A stretch of DNA of 64,000 bases from an uncultured Prevotellaceae bacterium (GCA_900318685.1 ONLL01000021.1:1-64000); one strand, 5' to 3'. Numbered from the stretch's first letter, positions 17,332-28,935 are shown. Numbers and translations are program-made. The notes: generated by a model not told the origin, from the letters alone.

Positions 17332-18001
17332 CATCATCACCGTACTGCCGGAAATGATCGAGGGCTTTGTCCACGAAAGCATTCTGGCACGTGCTGAAAA
17401 GAAAGGTCTGGCTGAGATACGCCTCCATAATCTGCGCGACTACACTTTAGACAAGTGGCGTCGCGTTGATGATTATCCCTATGGAGGATCGGCAGGCATG
17501 GTCATGCAATGTGAGCCTATCGACCGCTGCATCTCTGCACTGAAGGCTGAGCGTTCGTACGACGAAGTGATCTTCACTTCACCCGATGGCGAGCGCTTCG
17601 ACCAGCACATGGCCAACGAGCTGTCGTTGCTAGGCAACATCATTATTCTCTGCGGCCACTACAAAGGCATCGACCAACGCGTGCGCGATCATCTTATTAC
17701 TCGCGAAGTGAGCATCGGCGACTATGTCCTCACGGGCGGAGAACTGGCTGCTGCCATCATGGCCGACGCCATCGTCAGAGTGGTGCCGGGAGTCATCGGC
17801 GACGAGCAGAGCGCTCTCTCCGACTGCTTCCAGGACGATCTGCTGGCTGCTCCCATCTACACTCGTCCGGCCGACTACAAAGGGTGGAAAGTTCCTGAGA
17901 TCCTGCTCAGCGGGAACGAGGCGAAGATACGTAACTGGGAACTCGAACAGGCAATGGAGCGCACCCGTCGCCTCAGGCCTGACCTGCTCGATAAGCATTA
18001 G
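17321..18001 (+). CDS. trmD: tRNA (guanine37-N1)-methyltransferase
   Basis: This 226-residue knotted (SPOUT) methyltransferase puts the m1G37 mark on tRNAs, preventing +1 frameshifts. Family motifs seen are [42 protein letters not shown] and the catalytic-site Asp in [15 protein letters not shown]. The family N-terminus is [10 protein letters not shown], which here requires a TTG start at 17321; the next Met (at 17354) would remove the first beta strand. The TTG lies inside a 7-bp repeat array and has no clear ribosome binding site, so initiation may be weak or length-sensitive. Probably co-transcribed with the sigma-factor gene. Confidence 0.95.
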   Translation: MRIDIITVLPEMIEGFVHESILARAEKKGLAEIRLHNLRDYTLDKWRRVDDYPYGGSAGMVMQCEPIDRCISALKAERSYDEVIFTSPDGERFDQHMANELSLLGNIIILCGHYKGIDQRVRDHLITREVSIGDYVLTGGELAAAIMADAIVRVVPGVIGDEQSALSDCFQDDLLAAPIYTRPADYKGWKVPEILLSGNEAKIRNWELEQAMERTRRLRPDLLDKH

Positions 18002-18022
18002 TCAACAAACAATAGAAAGAAC

Positions 18023-18847
18023 ATGGGCATTATCATTGGAATTGATGTAGGCATCTCAACGACTAAGATCGTCGGACTGCGCGACGGAAAGCCGTCAGCA
18101 CCCATCCGCATCACTGCTGCCGACCCCATCACCTCCCTCTACGGAGCTTTTGGCAAGTATCTTCACGACAACAATATCCAGCTCACTAACGTCGAGCATG
18201 TCATGCTCACAGGAGTAGGTGCTGCCTATGTGAAGAACGACGTCTATGGTGTGCCCACCAGCCGCTGCGACGAATTTGTGGCCGACGCCCTAGGCGCCCG
18301 CTACGAGTCGCACCTCGACCATGCCATAGTCGTGTCAATGGGCACTGGCACATCCTTCGTCATGTGTAATGGCGAAGAGATCAACCATATCGGTGGTATC
18401 GGAATAGGTGGAGGAACACTTCAAGGATTGTCACGCATTATGCTGAACACCAGTGATATCAAGCAAGTTTCCGCATTGGCCATGCAAGGTGATATCAGCC
18501 ACGTTAATCTGCTCATCGGCGACATTTCGGCCCAGCCGCTTCCAGGCCTGCCTATGGAAGCCACGGCCAGCATTTTCGCCCGTGCCCAGAATGATGCCAC
18601 TAAGGAGGACATCGCCTGTGGCATCATCTCGATGGTGCTCCAGTCCATAGGCTCTGCTGCTGTGCTGGCTGCCCAGGGCACCGGCTGTCGCGACATGGTG
18701 CTCATCGGCAACCTCTCGTTGCTGCCCCAGTGCAAGGAAGTGTTCCCTGCCCTTGAGAAGCTTTATAACGTGCGTTTCCACATTCCGAAGTACTCAGAGT
18801 ACTGCACAGCCATCGGTGCTGCCCTGACCTTCACACGGAAGGGCTGA
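18023..18847 (+). CDS. Type II pantothenate kinase
   Basis: This 274-residue ASKHA-fold kinase resembles eukaryotic/staphylococcal-type PanK, the first step of coenzyme A synthesis. It has phosphate-1 motif GIDVGISTTKIVG at the N-terminus, a second nucleotide motif VVSMGTGTSFV, and the glycine-rich GGIGIGGGTLQGLSRIML segment. Type II enzymes generally escape feedback inhibition by CoA; whether that holds here is unknown. It follows trmD by 21 bases and converges on the minus-strand CarboxypepD_reg gene. Confidence 0.85.
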   Translation: MGIIIGIDVGISTTKIVGLRDGKPSAPIRITAADPITSLYGAFGKYLHDNNIQLTNVEHVMLTGVGAAYVKNDVYGVPTSRCDEFVADALGARYESHLDHAIVVSMGTGTSFVMCNGEEINHIGGIGIGGGTLQGLSRIMLNTSDIKQVSALAMQGDISHVNLLIGDISAQPLPGLPMEATASIFARAQNDATKEDIACGIISMVLQSIGSAAVLAAQGTGCRDMVLIGNLSLLPQCKEVFPALEKLYNVRFHIPKYSEYCTAIGAALTFTRKG

Positions 18848-18867
18848 CGCCGTCATTCCCCCATTCA

Positions 18868-20091
18868 CTACCTTTTCTTCAGCAGTCGCTCCACAGCTTT
18901 GTCGAGCGACTCTGTTGGTTCTATGATATTATAGTCGAGCCAGAAGTCAGGATCGCGGAAATATTCCACCTTGTCAAAGAAGGCATCACGCGAGTCAAAC
19001 GACTCCCTGCCGCTGATGGGATGCACGTCCTCTGCCTGCTCACGGTTGGTGACTACCATCTCACAGGTGGCGGCAAACGATGTGGCAAGCAGTCGCCGGC
19101 GCCAGTCGCAGTTGAAGCGGAAGGTAGTGCGCATATAGATGAAGTGCATTACTCCGTCGTCGTCCATCCTGTAGTCTATCATGTACGACAGCTCCTTGGG
19201 GCGGAAGCGCACTCCGAAGGGTTTCTTCACCAGCATCACCCGAGTGGCTTTGTCACGGTCGGCCATGTCGAGCGAGAGCTCTACACGGGTGAAAGCCAGC
19301 GTCTCCTGGTCGATGTACAGCTTACCATGCTGAAGGGCATAGTCCAAGGTACACTGCGGCAAGATGCTCACCACAAACTGCCGCCTGTCGCCGATGGTCG
19401 TCGGAGGCTCCATCTGCATCGTATAGCAGTTCAGTTCCTCAGCATTAAGCAGGAAGTCCAGGTTCTTCACCACGTCCAATTGCACGGCTGCCACGGGTCC
19501 TCCCAACACCTTCACGCTCAGCGTGTCGCTCTGCTTGGAGCTGAGCAGTCGGCGGCCCTTGCGTATGGCCACACGGTCACGACCCGTAATAGCCGTGTAC
19601 GATGTCTTATACATGTCGACAACTCCCTCGGCTACCGTGATAAAGTGCTGGCGCTTCATAGCCGTTTCACGATAGAAGCAGTGATAGAGCTGCGGCTGAC
19701 GGCTATAGTTGGCAGGAATGCGACGTATGGCTGCTTCCACCAACTCACGCGGATTCGACGACACCACCAACAGTTCCTGCAGCTGGATGGTGGCAGGACG
19801 CAGACGGATGACCAGATCCGACCCGTTGTGGCCTTCCAGCGAAACGCGCTCAGTGAGATAGCCCAGATGCGACACAACAATCTCGGCCGTTTTCTCCTTC
19901 GTCTTAAGTGTGAAGAAACCGTCCTCATTAGTGATCACCGAGGCCGACCGGTCCTTGGACATCACGCTGGCACCACTGATGCGCTCGCCAGTAGCGCTGC
20001 TCACCACCCTGCCGCTGACCATCGCCATCGACTGCGCCTGAAGTGCAGTGCACACAAACCAGATCACAAGCAATATTCCTAATCGCTTCAT
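18868..20091 (-). CDS. Exported CarboxypepD_reg-like protein of unknown function
   Basis: This 407-residue protein starts at ATG 20091 (MKRLGILLVIWFVCTALQAQ, a signal peptide). Residues 25-100 form a carboxypeptidase-regulatory-like beta-sandwich (VSGRVVSSATGERISGASV ... LVIRLRPATIQLQELLVV), as at the front of many Bacteroidetes outer-membrane proteins. The rest (YSRQPQLYHCFYRETAMKR and onward) is mostly beta and resembles large uncharacterised Bacteroidetes families. There is no TonB plug or barrel, so it is not a SusC protein. It has its own promoter (20120-20127), divergent from the metalloprotease gene. Confidence 0.8.
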   Translation of the reverse strand: MKRLGILLVIWFVCTALQAQSMAMVSGRVVSSATGERISGASVMSKDRSASVITNEDGFFTLKTKEKTAEIVVSHLGYLTERVSLEGHNGSDLVIRLRPATIQLQELLVVSSNPRELVEAAIRRIPANYSRQPQLYHCFYRETAMKRQHFITVAEGVVDMYKTSYTAITGRDRVAIRKGRRLLSSKQSDTLSVKVLGGPVAAVQLDVVKNLDFLLNAEELNCYTMQMEPPTTIGDRRQFVVSILPQCTLDYALQHGKLYIDQETLAFTRVELSLDMADRDKATRVMLVKKPFGVRFRPKELSYMIDYRMDDDGVMHFIYMRTTFRFNCDWRRRLLATSFAATCEMVVTNREQAEDVHPISGRESFDSRDAFFDKVEYFRDPDFWLDYNIIEPTESLDKAVERLLKKR

Positions 20092-20119
20092 AAGGCTGAA
20101 GTTTACGTTTTTGATGCCA

Positions 20120-20127
20120 CAAAGATA
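20120..20127 (-). promoter_or_regulatory. -7 box (TATCTTTG) for the CarboxypepD_reg gene
   Basis: Minus-strand TTTCG-TATCTTTG lies about 28 bases upstream of the start codon and is divergent from the promoter at 20180-20210. The two boxes with their TTCG extensions form an 11-of-12 inverted repeat. Confidence 0.7.
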
Positions 20128-20179
20128 CGAAAACAATCTGAACCCTCCAAACATTTCCGAAAATAAATGTAGAAAAATC

Positions 20180-20210
20180 TTGCAGGACTCGTGAATTATT
20201 CGTACCTTTG
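20180..20210 (+). promoter_or_regulatory. Promoter for the metalloprotease-uxaC operon
   Basis: TTG at 20180-20182 and TTCG-TACCTTTG (box 20203-20210) are separated by 20 bases. The start codon at 20232 follows after about 16 bases of leader. Confidence 0.72.
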
Positions 20211-20231
20211 TGCTCTAATCTTTTAAACGAC

Positions 20232-22703
20232 ATGAAAAAAGCAAGTATCTTCCTGCTTGGCATCATGATGATGCTGAGCGCCCAAGCCCGCCACAACATC
20301 CAGTTGTGCAATGACAGTATTCCCTCCGACAGCATCCCGGCTGACAGCATTCCTGCAGTCACCGACAGTCTGAAGAACGACACCACCGCCAAGACCCGCA
20401 AGCCCGAGAAGAAGGAAACTGAATACGAGAAACTGCTGAAAAAAGGCGGAGTCACCACCGAAGGTCTGTTCACCGTTCGCCACATAGAAGACAAGTACTA
20501 TTTCGAAGTGCCCGACGACATGCTGGGACGCATGCTGCTCTGCGTAACGCGCTTCACGGCCGTGCCACAGAGCCTGGGTAAGTTCGCCGGTGAGGAGGTG
20601 AGCGAAGGAACCGTCTACTTCGAGAAACGCGACACCACCCAGCTGCTCCTGCGCCAATACGTCCAGAGCCATCTGAGCGATCCTGGCGACCAGATCACCC
20701 GCACACTGCTGCAGTCCACCGTCGACCCCATGATCATGTCGTTCAAGATCATCGGCCGTAATAAGGAGCAGAACGGCAGCCTCGTCGAGGTGACAGGACT
20801 CTTCAAGGGCGACAACCAACTGACATCGCTCACCTCCAATGCCAAGACTGCGCTGAAGGTGGGCGGCCTGCAGGCCGATCGCACTTTCGTTGACACAATG
20901 AAGGTATTCCCCACCAATATCGAAGTGGTCACCACCCGCACCTATGGCGCACAGCAAGGCTCAGCACCTGCCGCACAGACCGGATCGATGACCATGGGCT
21001 TCAACACCAGCATCGTTCTTCTGCCCGAGACACCCATGCGCAAGCGTCTTTGGGACAAACGCGTGGGATATTTCGTCGACAACTTCGTGCGTTTCAGCGA
21101 CGACCAGCACAAGACTCAGCACGAGTCCATCGTGGCCCGCTATCGCCTCGTACCCAAAGACAAGGAGCGCTACCTGCGTGGTGAGCTCGTCGAGCCCATG
21201 AAGCAGATTGTCTACTACATCGACCCTGCTACGCCCAAGCAGTGGGTGCCCTACCTCATTCAGGGTGTCAACGACTGGAACGTAGCCTTCGAGGCAGCCG
21301 GATTCAAGAATGCCATCGTGGCCAAGGAGCTACCCGAGGATGGCAGCATCAGCCTTGAGGATGCCCGCTTCAGTGCCATCCGCTACCTGCCCTCCGAGAC
21401 CGAGAATGCCTACGGACCCCATATCGTCGACCCCCGCTCCGGCGAGATCATCGAAGCCCACGTCTGCTGGTATCATAATGTGATGAACCTCCTCACAAAG
21501 TGGTACATGATACAGTGCGGACCGCTCGACAAACGCGCACAGACAATGAAGTTCGACGACAAGCTCATGGGCGAGCTCATCCGCTTCGTTTCCTCCCATG
21601 AGGTGGGCCACACGCTTGGTCTGCGCCACAACATGGGTGCCTCGTCAGCCACTCCCGTTGAGAAGCTCCGCGACAAGAAGTGGGTCGAGCAGCACGGACA
21701 CACCGCCTCGATTATGGACTATGCCCGCTTCAACTATGTGGCACAGCCCGAGGACAACATCTCGCCCAAGGGACTCTTCCCACGCATCAACGACTACGAC
21801 AAGTGGGCTATCAAGTGGGGCTACCAGTGGCGACCTGAGTTCAAGGACGAGTATGAGGAGAAAGAAAAGCTCATGAACGAGACTACCAAGATCCTGCGCA
21901 ACAATCCCCGTCTGTGGTTCGGAGGTGAGGGCTATGGCAACGATCCTCGCGCACAGACCGAGGACCTCGGCGACAACTCGATGAAGGCATCCGAGTATGG
22001 TCTCAAGAACCTCAAGCGCGTCATGGAGAACATTCCCAAGTGGACGAAGCAGGACAACGACCAGTACGAAGACCTCAGCGAGATCTATCGTGCCGTCAGC
22101 GACCAGTTCAACCGCTATCGCAACCATGTGATGAGAAACATCGCAGGTGTCGAGAACAACAACATGCCCGGACGTGAGCCTGTCGACTTCACCCCGAAAG
22201 AGCGCCAGAAAGAGGCACTCGAATACCTTGGACGCAACATCTTCGAGGCTCCTGAATGGCTCTACCCCGAGAACATCATCCATAAGGTTGGCGTCAATCC
22301 CACCAGCGCCCAGAACTCAATGCAGCAGGCCGTCATCACCCAGCTGCTCTCCGCCTCTACGCTCACCTCGCTCACTGACCAGGGCTACTACCCCGTCGCA
22401 GAATACCTCGATGACCTCTTCGCACAGGTATGGAAGCCCATCAGCGGCTCAGAGTGGCAGCAGAAGGAGCGCCGCCATCTGCAGCGTGCCTACATCCTTC
22501 AGCTGGGCAAGCTGCTCATCCCCGCTGCCAACGCCACCGCATCACCCCTCGACAACAGCGATGCACTGCTCTACGTGCTGCAGCACCTCGACAAGGTCGA
22601 CAGTTGGCTCAACAGCCAGAAGGCATCAGGAATCGACAAGCTCCACTACAACGAGATGCTGACCCAGACAAAGCTCATCCGTGACAAGCGAATCAAACCT
22701 TAA
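20232..22703 (+). CDS. Exported zinc-dependent metalloprotease (DUF5117/DUF5118 type)
   Basis: This 823-residue protein has a signal peptide (MKKASIFLLGIMMMLSAQA), a DUF5118-like segment at about 60-120, a DUF5117-like region to about 320, then a metzincin-like zinc site HEVGHTLGLRHN at about residue 456 (two His and the catalytic Glu, third His downstream), followed by ASIMDYARFNY, which suits the Met-turn. It is probably a periplasmic or secreted peptidase; its substrates are unknown. The ATG at 20232 is chosen because the upstream in-frame TTG is part of the promoter box. uxaC follows 25 bases later. Confidence 0.87.
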   Translation: MKKASIFLLGIMMMLSAQARHNIQLCNDSIPSDSIPADSIPAVTDSLKNDTTAKTRKPEKKETEYEKLLKKGGVTTEGLFTVRHIEDKYYFEVPDDMLGRMLLCVTRFTAVPQSLGKFAGEEVSEGTVYFEKRDTTQLLLRQYVQSHLSDPGDQITRTLLQSTVDPMIMSFKIIGRNKEQNGSLVEVTGLFKGDNQLTSLTSNAKTALKVGGLQADRTFVDTMKVFPTNIEVVTTRTYGAQQGSAPAAQTGSMTMGFNTSIVLLPETPMRKRLWDKRVGYFVDNFVRFSDDQHKTQHESIVARYRLVPKDKERYLRGELVEPMKQIVYYIDPATPKQWVPYLIQGVNDWNVAFEAAGFKNAIVAKELPEDGSISLEDARFSAIRYLPSETENAYGPHIVDPRSGEIIEAHVCWYHNVMNLLTKWYMIQCGPLDKRAQTMKFDDKLMGELIRFVSSHEVGHTLGLRHNMGASSATPVEKLRDKKWVEQHGHTASIMDYARFNYVAQPEDNISPKGLFPRINDYDKWAIKWGYQWRPEFKDEYEEKEKLMNETTKILRNNPRLWFGGEGYGNDPRAQTEDLGDNSMKASEYGLKNLKRVMENIPKWTKQDNDQYEDLSEIYRAVSDQFNRYRNHVMRNIAGVENNNMPGREPVDFTPKERQKEALEYLGRNIFEAPEWLYPENIIHKVGVNPTSAQNSMQQAVITQLLSASTLTSLTDQGYYPVAEYLDDLFAQVWKPISGSEWQQKERRHLQRAYILQLGKLLIPAANATASPLDNSDALLYVLQHLDKVDSWLNSQKASGIDKLHYNEMLTQTKLIRDKRIKP

Positions 22704-22728
22704 AAGCAACTATAAAACTAGTAAACTT

Positions 22729-24138
<1,410 letters not shown>

Positions 24139-24200
24139 AGGCGCTTGAAAGGGCGCACTCAATTTCTCACTCACGGAATAAATACAGGAATTTTCCGCAA

Positions 24201-24237
24201 AAAGACCCTCAAAACTTCGCGTTTTGAGGGTCTTTCC
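24201..24237. terminator. Bidirectional intrinsic terminator between uxaC and bglX
   Basis: A perfect 15-bp stem (24203-24217 with 24223-24237) has a 5-base loop TTCGC. On the minus strand the stem is followed by a T run, favouring termination of bglX transcription; on the plus strand only the T's inside the stem are present. It sits midway between the two converging genes. Confidence 0.9.
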
Positions 24238-24285
24238 AGTTCATAAACACATGACTCAACTACGAAAGCTAAGCATAATGACGAT

Positions 24286-26607
24286 CTAGATATTCGGCTC
24301 GTCCCAAATCTTGGTGGCAGTGCAGGCGACAGTGGTCTTCAGACCTCCGGCACGCAGCACGAAGTCGCCCTCCTCGAGGGTCCAGCGGCCATCGGCTCCT
24401 ACAAAGGCCATGCTCTTGGCAGGAAGGAGGAAGGTAACGGTAGTGGTCTGGCCGGGCTCGAGGGCTACCTTCTGGAAGTCGCGCAGACGCTTATTGTCGG
24501 GCGTAAGCGAAGCTACGAGATCACTGGTGTAGAGCAGCACGGACTCCTTGCCGGCACGACTACCGGTGTTCTTGACATCGACCTTCACGGTGAGCACATC
24601 GGAGGCGGTGAACTGCGTCTTGTCGACACGGAGATTGGAATACTCAAAGGTAGTGTAACTGAGTCCGTAACCAAAGGGCCAGAGCAGCGACACCTTGGCA
24701 TCGTAGTTGTAGGCTCCGGCCATAGTTCCAACTTCCTCGGAGACCTTGTAGTCGTAGTTGGCCAGTGAGTTGATCTCGCGTGGATAGGTGTAGGGCATCT
24801 TTGCCGAGAAGTTGACATCGCCGGCAAGGAGGTTTGCAAGAGCATCTGCACCGAAGTTGCCAGGCAGGAACACATGAACGATGGCCTTGGCGAGCGGCTC
24901 GATGTCGGTGATGAGGCGTGGACGGCCTTCGTTGAGCACGAGGATGACGGGCTTGCCGGTCTTAGCAAGCTCCTTAACCAATGTGCGCTGATTCTCTGAG
25001 AGCCAGAGGTCGGTGAGGTTACCTGGTGTCTCACAATAGCTGTTCTCGCCGATGCAGGCGATAATGACGTCGGCACTGGCAGCTGCGCTAACGGCACGTT
25101 GAATCTGAGGCTGGTTTTCCTCCCAATATTGTCCGCGCTCGTTGTAGGTGACACCCTGCTCAAGGGTGACGTTCTCGGCACCGTACTTCAGGCAGAGGGC
25201 TTCGTAGATGGTGTTATACTGCTCAGCAAGATCCTCGGCGTTGGATCCCTGCCAGGTGTAACTCCATCCGCCATTGAGACAGCGCATCTGATTGGCATTT
25301 GGTCCGCAAAGCAAAATCTTCTTACCCTTGGCCAGCGGCAGTATGCCTCCTTCGTTCTTGAGCAGCACCTCGCACTCCTCGGCAGAGCGGAGAGCCTTCT
25401 CGGAATGCTCCTGCGATCCGAACTTCTCGTAGCCCTTGCCACCTGTGTTGGGACGGTCGAAGAGTCCAAGACGATATTTCACGCGAAGGATGCGGCGCAC
25501 AGCATCATCGATGCGCTCCTGGCTGACCTTGCCTTCCTGAACAAGCTCCTTCAGCAGGATGCAGAAGTCGACGCTATAGGGATCCATCGACATGTCGACA
25601 CCGGCATTAATGGCGATGCGAATGGCATCTTTCTTGTCCTTGGCCACATGCTCGCGCTGGAAGAGATTGTTGATGTCGGCCCAGTCTGTGACGATCATGC
25701 CGTCCCAGCCGAGATCTTCCTTCACCCACTTTGTCAGGTACTCGTAGCTGGCATGAACAGGCATACCGTTGATGCTGCCCGAATTGACCATGAGCGTCAG
25801 TGCACCTGCCTGGAAGGCTGCCTTGAAGGGCTCGAAATACTTTTCGCGAAGCATCTGCGGTGATACGTAGGCAGGCGTGCGATCCTTGCCGGTGAAGGGA
25901 GCACCATAGGCGAAGTAGTGTTTGATGCAGGCTGCTACGTTGTACTGTCCGAGGTGGTTGGGATCGTTGCCCTGATAGCCTTTGATCTCAGCCTCAGCCA
26001 TGCGGGCATTGACGATGGGATCCTCGCCAAAGCTTTCCCAGATGCGGCTCCAGCGCGGGTCGCGCCCAAGGTCGGTAACGGGATTGTAGACCCAGGGACA
26101 GTTGGCTGCACGACTCTCGTAAGCAGTGATTTCTGCTCCTGTGCGCGCGAGTTCAATATTAAAAGATGCAGCTAGATTGATAGGCTGCGGGAAGAGTGTG
26201 CCGGCCTGCGTGTAGGTGACACCGTGGTTATGGTCGAGTCCATAGATGTCGGGGATGCCGAGGTACTTCATCGACTTCTCCTGGATGAGACGAATCCACT
26301 GCTGCCATTGGTCGACGGTGTGGGCACGAGTGCCGGGAGCATTGAGGATGCTGCCCACCTTCCATTTGGAGAGGAGCGTGTCGAGCACGGTTTCGTTGAG
26401 CTGCCACTTGCCGTCGGCGCCATACTTGCCCATGATGTCGAAATTGAGCTCGAGCATCTGTCCGATTTTCTCGTCGAGCGACATTTGACTTAACTTCTTT
26501 TCAATCTTTTTCTCGATGGCCGCATCGCGAGGGATGGCAGGACCCGACTGAGCTGCTGAGCACAATGAGAAAGATGCCAGCAGAGCAAAAAGGAATAGTT
26601 TTTTCAT
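24286..26607 (-). CDS. bglX: Glycoside hydrolase family 3 beta-glucosidase
   Basis: This 773-residue exported enzyme, probably periplasmic, removes beta-linked glucose (or xylose) from oligosaccharides. The signal peptide is [20 protein letters not shown]. The GH3 TIM-barrel has KH at 229-230 and the nucleophile Asp308 in [11 protein letters not shown]; a GH3 C-terminal sandwich ([20 protein letters not shown]) and a fibronectin-III-like end domain ([19 protein letters not shown]) follow. Length and order fit BglX-type enzymes. It has its own promoter, mirror-symmetric with that of rlmN. No neighbouring carbohydrate genes are seen, so the polysaccharide target is unknown. Confidence 0.93.
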   Translation of the reverse strand: MKKLFLFALLASFSLCSAAQSGPAIPRDAAIEKKIEKKLSQMSLDEKIGQMLELNFDIMGKYGADGKWQLNETVLDTLLSKWKVGSILNAPGTRAHTVDQWQQWIRLIQEKSMKYLGIPDIYGLDHNHGVTYTQAGTLFPQPINLAASFNIELARTGAEITAYESRAANCPWVYNPVTDLGRDPRWSRIWESFGEDPIVNARMAEAEIKGYQGNDPNHLGQYNVAACIKHYFAYGAPFTGKDRTPAYVSPQMLREKYFEPFKAAFQAGALTLMVNSGSINGMPVHASYEYLTKWVKEDLGWDGMIVTDWADINNLFQREHVAKDKKDAIRIAINAGVDMSMDPYSVDFCILLKELVQEGKVSQERIDDAVRRILRVKYRLGLFDRPNTGGKGYEKFGSQEHSEKALRSAEECEVLLKNEGGILPLAKGKKILLCGPNANQMRCLNGGWSYTWQGSNAEDLAEQYNTIYEALCLKYGAENVTLEQGVTYNERGQYWEENQPQIQRAVSAAASADVIIACIGENSYCETPGNLTDLWLSENQRTLVKELAKTGKPVILVLNEGRPRLITDIEPLAKAIVHVFLPGNFGADALANLLAGDVNFSAKMPYTYPREINSLANYDYKVSEEVGTMAGAYNYDAKVSLLWPFGYGLSYTTFEYSNLRVDKTQFTASDVLTVKVDVKNTGSRAGKESVLLYTSDLVASLTPDNKRLRDFQKVALEPGQTTTVTFLLPAKSMAFVGADGRWTLEEGDFVLRAGGLKTTVACTATKIWDEPNI

Positions 26608-26634
26608 TGTCTTTGGTTCTTATTATGTGATTTC

Positions 26635-26704
26635 TGCTGCAAAGGTACGAAATAATTCATAATTCGCCATCCATAATTCATAATTATTTCGTACCTTTGC
26701 AGCA
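26635..26704. promoter_or_regulatory. Mirror-image divergent promoters of bglX and rlmN (23-bp perfect inverted repeat)
   Basis: Bases 26635-26657 are the exact reverse complement of 26682-26704. Each arm contains TTCG-TACCTTTG-CAGC, giving a minus-strand -7 box at about 26640-26647 for bglX and a plus-strand box at 26692-26699 for rlmN. The right arm ends on the A of the rlmN ATG. The arms are joined by heptamer units (ATAATTC, ATAATTC, GCCATCC, ATAATTC, ATAATTA at 26652-26686). Confidence 0.88.
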
Positions 26705-27768
26705 TGAATGACGGAAAGAAGCCACTTTTGGGCCTCACGACGAGCGAACTACGTGCACTCTGCACGGCTTTGGGCCTGCCTGCCTTCACGGGTGGACAGA
26801 TAGCGAAATGGCTCTACGAGAAGCATGTCGCCGACATCCATGAGATGACCAACCTCTCGAAGGCTGCACGACGGATGCTGACTGAGGGCTATGCCGTCGG
26901 TGCTGCAGCACCGCTGCATGCCCAACACTCGGTGGACGGGACGGTGAAGTATCTCTTCCCCGTAACATGTTCTGAATACTGCGACGCCATTGCTGCTCCT
27001 GAGGCTAGATGCGTGGAGACCGTGTTCATACCCGACGATGAACGGGCTACGCTCTGCGTAAGCTGTCAGGTGGGATGCAAGATGAACTGCCACTTCTGCC
27101 AGACTGGCAAGCAGGGCTTCGAGGGCAATCTGACGGCTGCCGACATTCTCAACCAGATATACTCGCTGCCTGAGCGCGACCGTCTGACTAATATCGTATT
27201 CATGGGTCAGGGAGAGCCGATGGACAACCTTGATGCCGTGCTGCGAGCCACCAAGATACTGACTGCCAGTGACGGCTACGGATGGAGTCCGAAGCGCATC
27301 ACGGTGAGCACGGTGGGCGTGAAGTCGAAACTGAAGAGATTTCTCGATGAGAGCCAGTGCCACGTGGCCGTTTCGATGCACTCGCCACTGCACGAGCAGA
27401 GACTCGGTCTTATGCCAGCCGAGAAAGCCATGCCCATCAGCGAGACGGTGGAACTGCTGCGGCAGTATGACTTCACCCATCAGCGTAGATGTTCATTCGA
27501 ATATATCTGTTTTGGCGGGCTGAACGACTCACTCGCTCATGGGCGTGAGATAGTCAAGCTGGTCAAGGGACTGGAATGCCGCATCAATCTGATTCGCTTC
27601 CACGCCATCCCCGATGCTCCCGACCTGCCTCCCACTGACGAACAGCGCATGGAGCAGCTGCGCGACTACCTGACTGCACATGGTGTGTTTGCAACCATAC
27701 GAGCCAGTCGCGGACAGGACATACTGGCAGCCTGCGGATTGTTGTCTACAGCACACAAATCACATTAA
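26704..27768 (+). CDS. rlmN: 23S rRNA (adenine2503-C2)/tRNA methyltransferase RlmN
   Basis: This 354-residue radical-SAM enzyme methylates A2503 of 23S rRNA (and A37 of some tRNAs). The iron-sulfur motif is C-KMN-C-HF-C (Cys125, 129, 132); Cys118 and the C-terminal Cys in DILAACGLL are the expected catalytic pair. GQGEPMDN and VSTVGVKSKL are also typical. The -7 box ends only 4 bases before the ATG, so transcription would begin at or next to the start codon and the message may be leaderless. It leads a probable operon with pdxA and a flippase-like gene. Confidence 0.94.
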   Translation: MNDGKKPLLGLTTSELRALCTALGLPAFTGGQIAKWLYEKHVADIHEMTNLSKAARRMLTEGYAVGAAAPLHAQHSVDGTVKYLFPVTCSEYCDAIAAPEARCVETVFIPDDERATLCVSCQVGCKMNCHFCQTGKQGFEGNLTAADILNQIYSLPERDRLTNIVFMGQGEPMDNLDAVLRATKILTASDGYGWSPKRITVSTVGVKSKLKRFLDESQCHVAVSMHSPLHEQRLGLMPAEKAMPISETVELLRQYDFTHQRRCSFEYICFGGLNDSLAHGREIVKLVKGLECRINLIRFHAIPDAPDLPPTDEQRMEQLRDYLTAHGVFATIRASRGQDILAACGLLSTAHKSH

Positions 27769-27792
27769 CCACATAAAACCCATATTACGGAA

Positions 27793-28935
27793 ATGGAAAA
27801 CAAGAAGATAAGAGTAGCAATCACCCACGGCGATACCAACGGCGTGGGCTATGAAGTAATATTCAAGGCATTCGAAGATCCCGGCATGCTGGAACTCTGC
27901 ACGCCCATCATCTACGGCTCGCCCAAGCTTGCAGCCTATCACGGCAAGACGCTTGGTCTGGACACGCAGTTCACCATCATTACCAAGGCCTCGGATGCCA
28001 AGGAGAACAAGATTAACCTGCTCATGACCTTTGAGGAAGAGGTGAAGGTGGACTTCGGCGTACCCACACCAGAGGCAGGCGAAGCAGCCAAAAAGGCACT
28101 TGACAGGGCACTGGCCGATTTCAAGGAGGGTGCCTTCGACGTGCTTGTGACGGCTCCTGTGGCGAAGAACAGCATACGTGGCTTCGACGGCCACACGTCG
28201 TACCTCACCCAGCACCTGGGCGACAACTGTCAGGGTCTGACCATCCTGGTAAGCGACAACTTGCGCGTGGCACTGGTAACGAATAACGTCTCGCTGAAGA
28301 ACGTGGCAGAGACCATCAGCAAGCAGAAGATTGTGGACAAAGCAAAGATATTCCATGAGGCCCTGCGCCGCGACATGCGTATCTCGAACCCGCGCATTGC
28401 TGTGCTCGCCCTGAATCCACGTGGAGGTGAGGACGGTGCCCTGGGCGACGAGGAGCTGGAGATCATCCGCCCTGCCATCGAGGAGCTGGCTGCTCAGAGC
28501 ATTCAGGCATTCGGTCCCTACCCTGCTGACGATTTCTTCGGCGACGGCAGCTACTCGCAGTTCGACGGCGTGCTGGCCATGTATCACGACCAGGGACAGA
28601 CGCCCTTCAAGGCGCTCACCTCGATTAGTGATGATAAGGGCGTGCGCGTCACGGCCGGACTGGCGCTGGTACGCACAGCTCCTGCCCACGGTGCCTGCTT
28701 CAATCTGGCCGGACAGAACCGCATGGAAGCCGACTCAATGCGGCATGCCATCTTCGAGGCTATCGATATCTGGCGCAATCGCAACAACTACGATGAGCCG
28801 ATGGGCAACCCACTGCAGAAACTCTATCACGAGAAACGCGACGACAGCGAGAAAGTGCGCTTCAGCATTCCCAGGAGCAGAAGAGAGGACAGAGAGGACC
28901 GTGAGGCATTCAACATCAACGAAGAGGCTGAGTGA
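27793..28935 (+). CDS. pdxA: 4-hydroxythreonine-4-phosphate dehydrogenase
   Basis: This 380-residue NAD-dependent enzyme of pyridoxal phosphate synthesis (DXP-dependent route) works before PdxJ. Seen are ITHGDTNGVGYE at the N-terminus (as in PdxA ITxGDPxGIG), DGHTSYLTQHL, LNPRGGEDGALGDEE and MYHDQGQTPFKAL, containing the expected metal-binding histidines. It is slightly longer than E. coli PdxA (329), with a charged C-terminal tail (RSRREDREDREAFNINEEAE). It lies 24 bases after rlmN and its stop overlaps the GTG start of the next gene. pdxJ is not in the window. Confidence 0.94.
   Translation: MENKKIRVAITHGDTNGVGYEVIFKAFEDPGMLELCTPIIYGSPKLAAYHGKTLGLDTQFTIITKASDAKENKINLLMTFEEEVKVDFGVPTPEAGEAAKKALDRALADFKEGAFDVLVTAPVAKNSIRGFDGHTSYLTQHLGDNCQGLTILVSDNLRVALVTNNVSLKNVAETISKQKIVDKAKIFHEALRRDMRISNPRIAVLALNPRGGEDGALGDEELEIIRPAIEELAAQSIQAFGPYPADDFFGDGSYSQFDGVLAMYHDQGQTPFKALTSISDDKGVRVTAGLALVRTAPAHGACFNLAGQNRMEADSMRHAIFEAIDIWRNRNNYDEPMGNPLQKLYHEKRDDSEKVRFSIPRSRREDREDREAFNINEEAE

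Noticed and set aside
18868-20091. SusC/TonB-dependent receptor
   Set aside because: It shares the CarboxypepD_reg front domain, but the protein is only about 407 residues and has no plug or barrel.
24201-24237. Operator or attachment site
   Set aside because: The perfect stem with TTCG loop and adjoining T run between two converging genes is fully explained as a terminator.
27760-28689. Long minus-strand frame opposite pdxA, and similar long frames opposite mutB, mutA, pgi, hsdR and others
   Set aside because: They mirror real genes of high G+C codon bias, lack family motifs and have implausible His/Leu/Val-rich composition.
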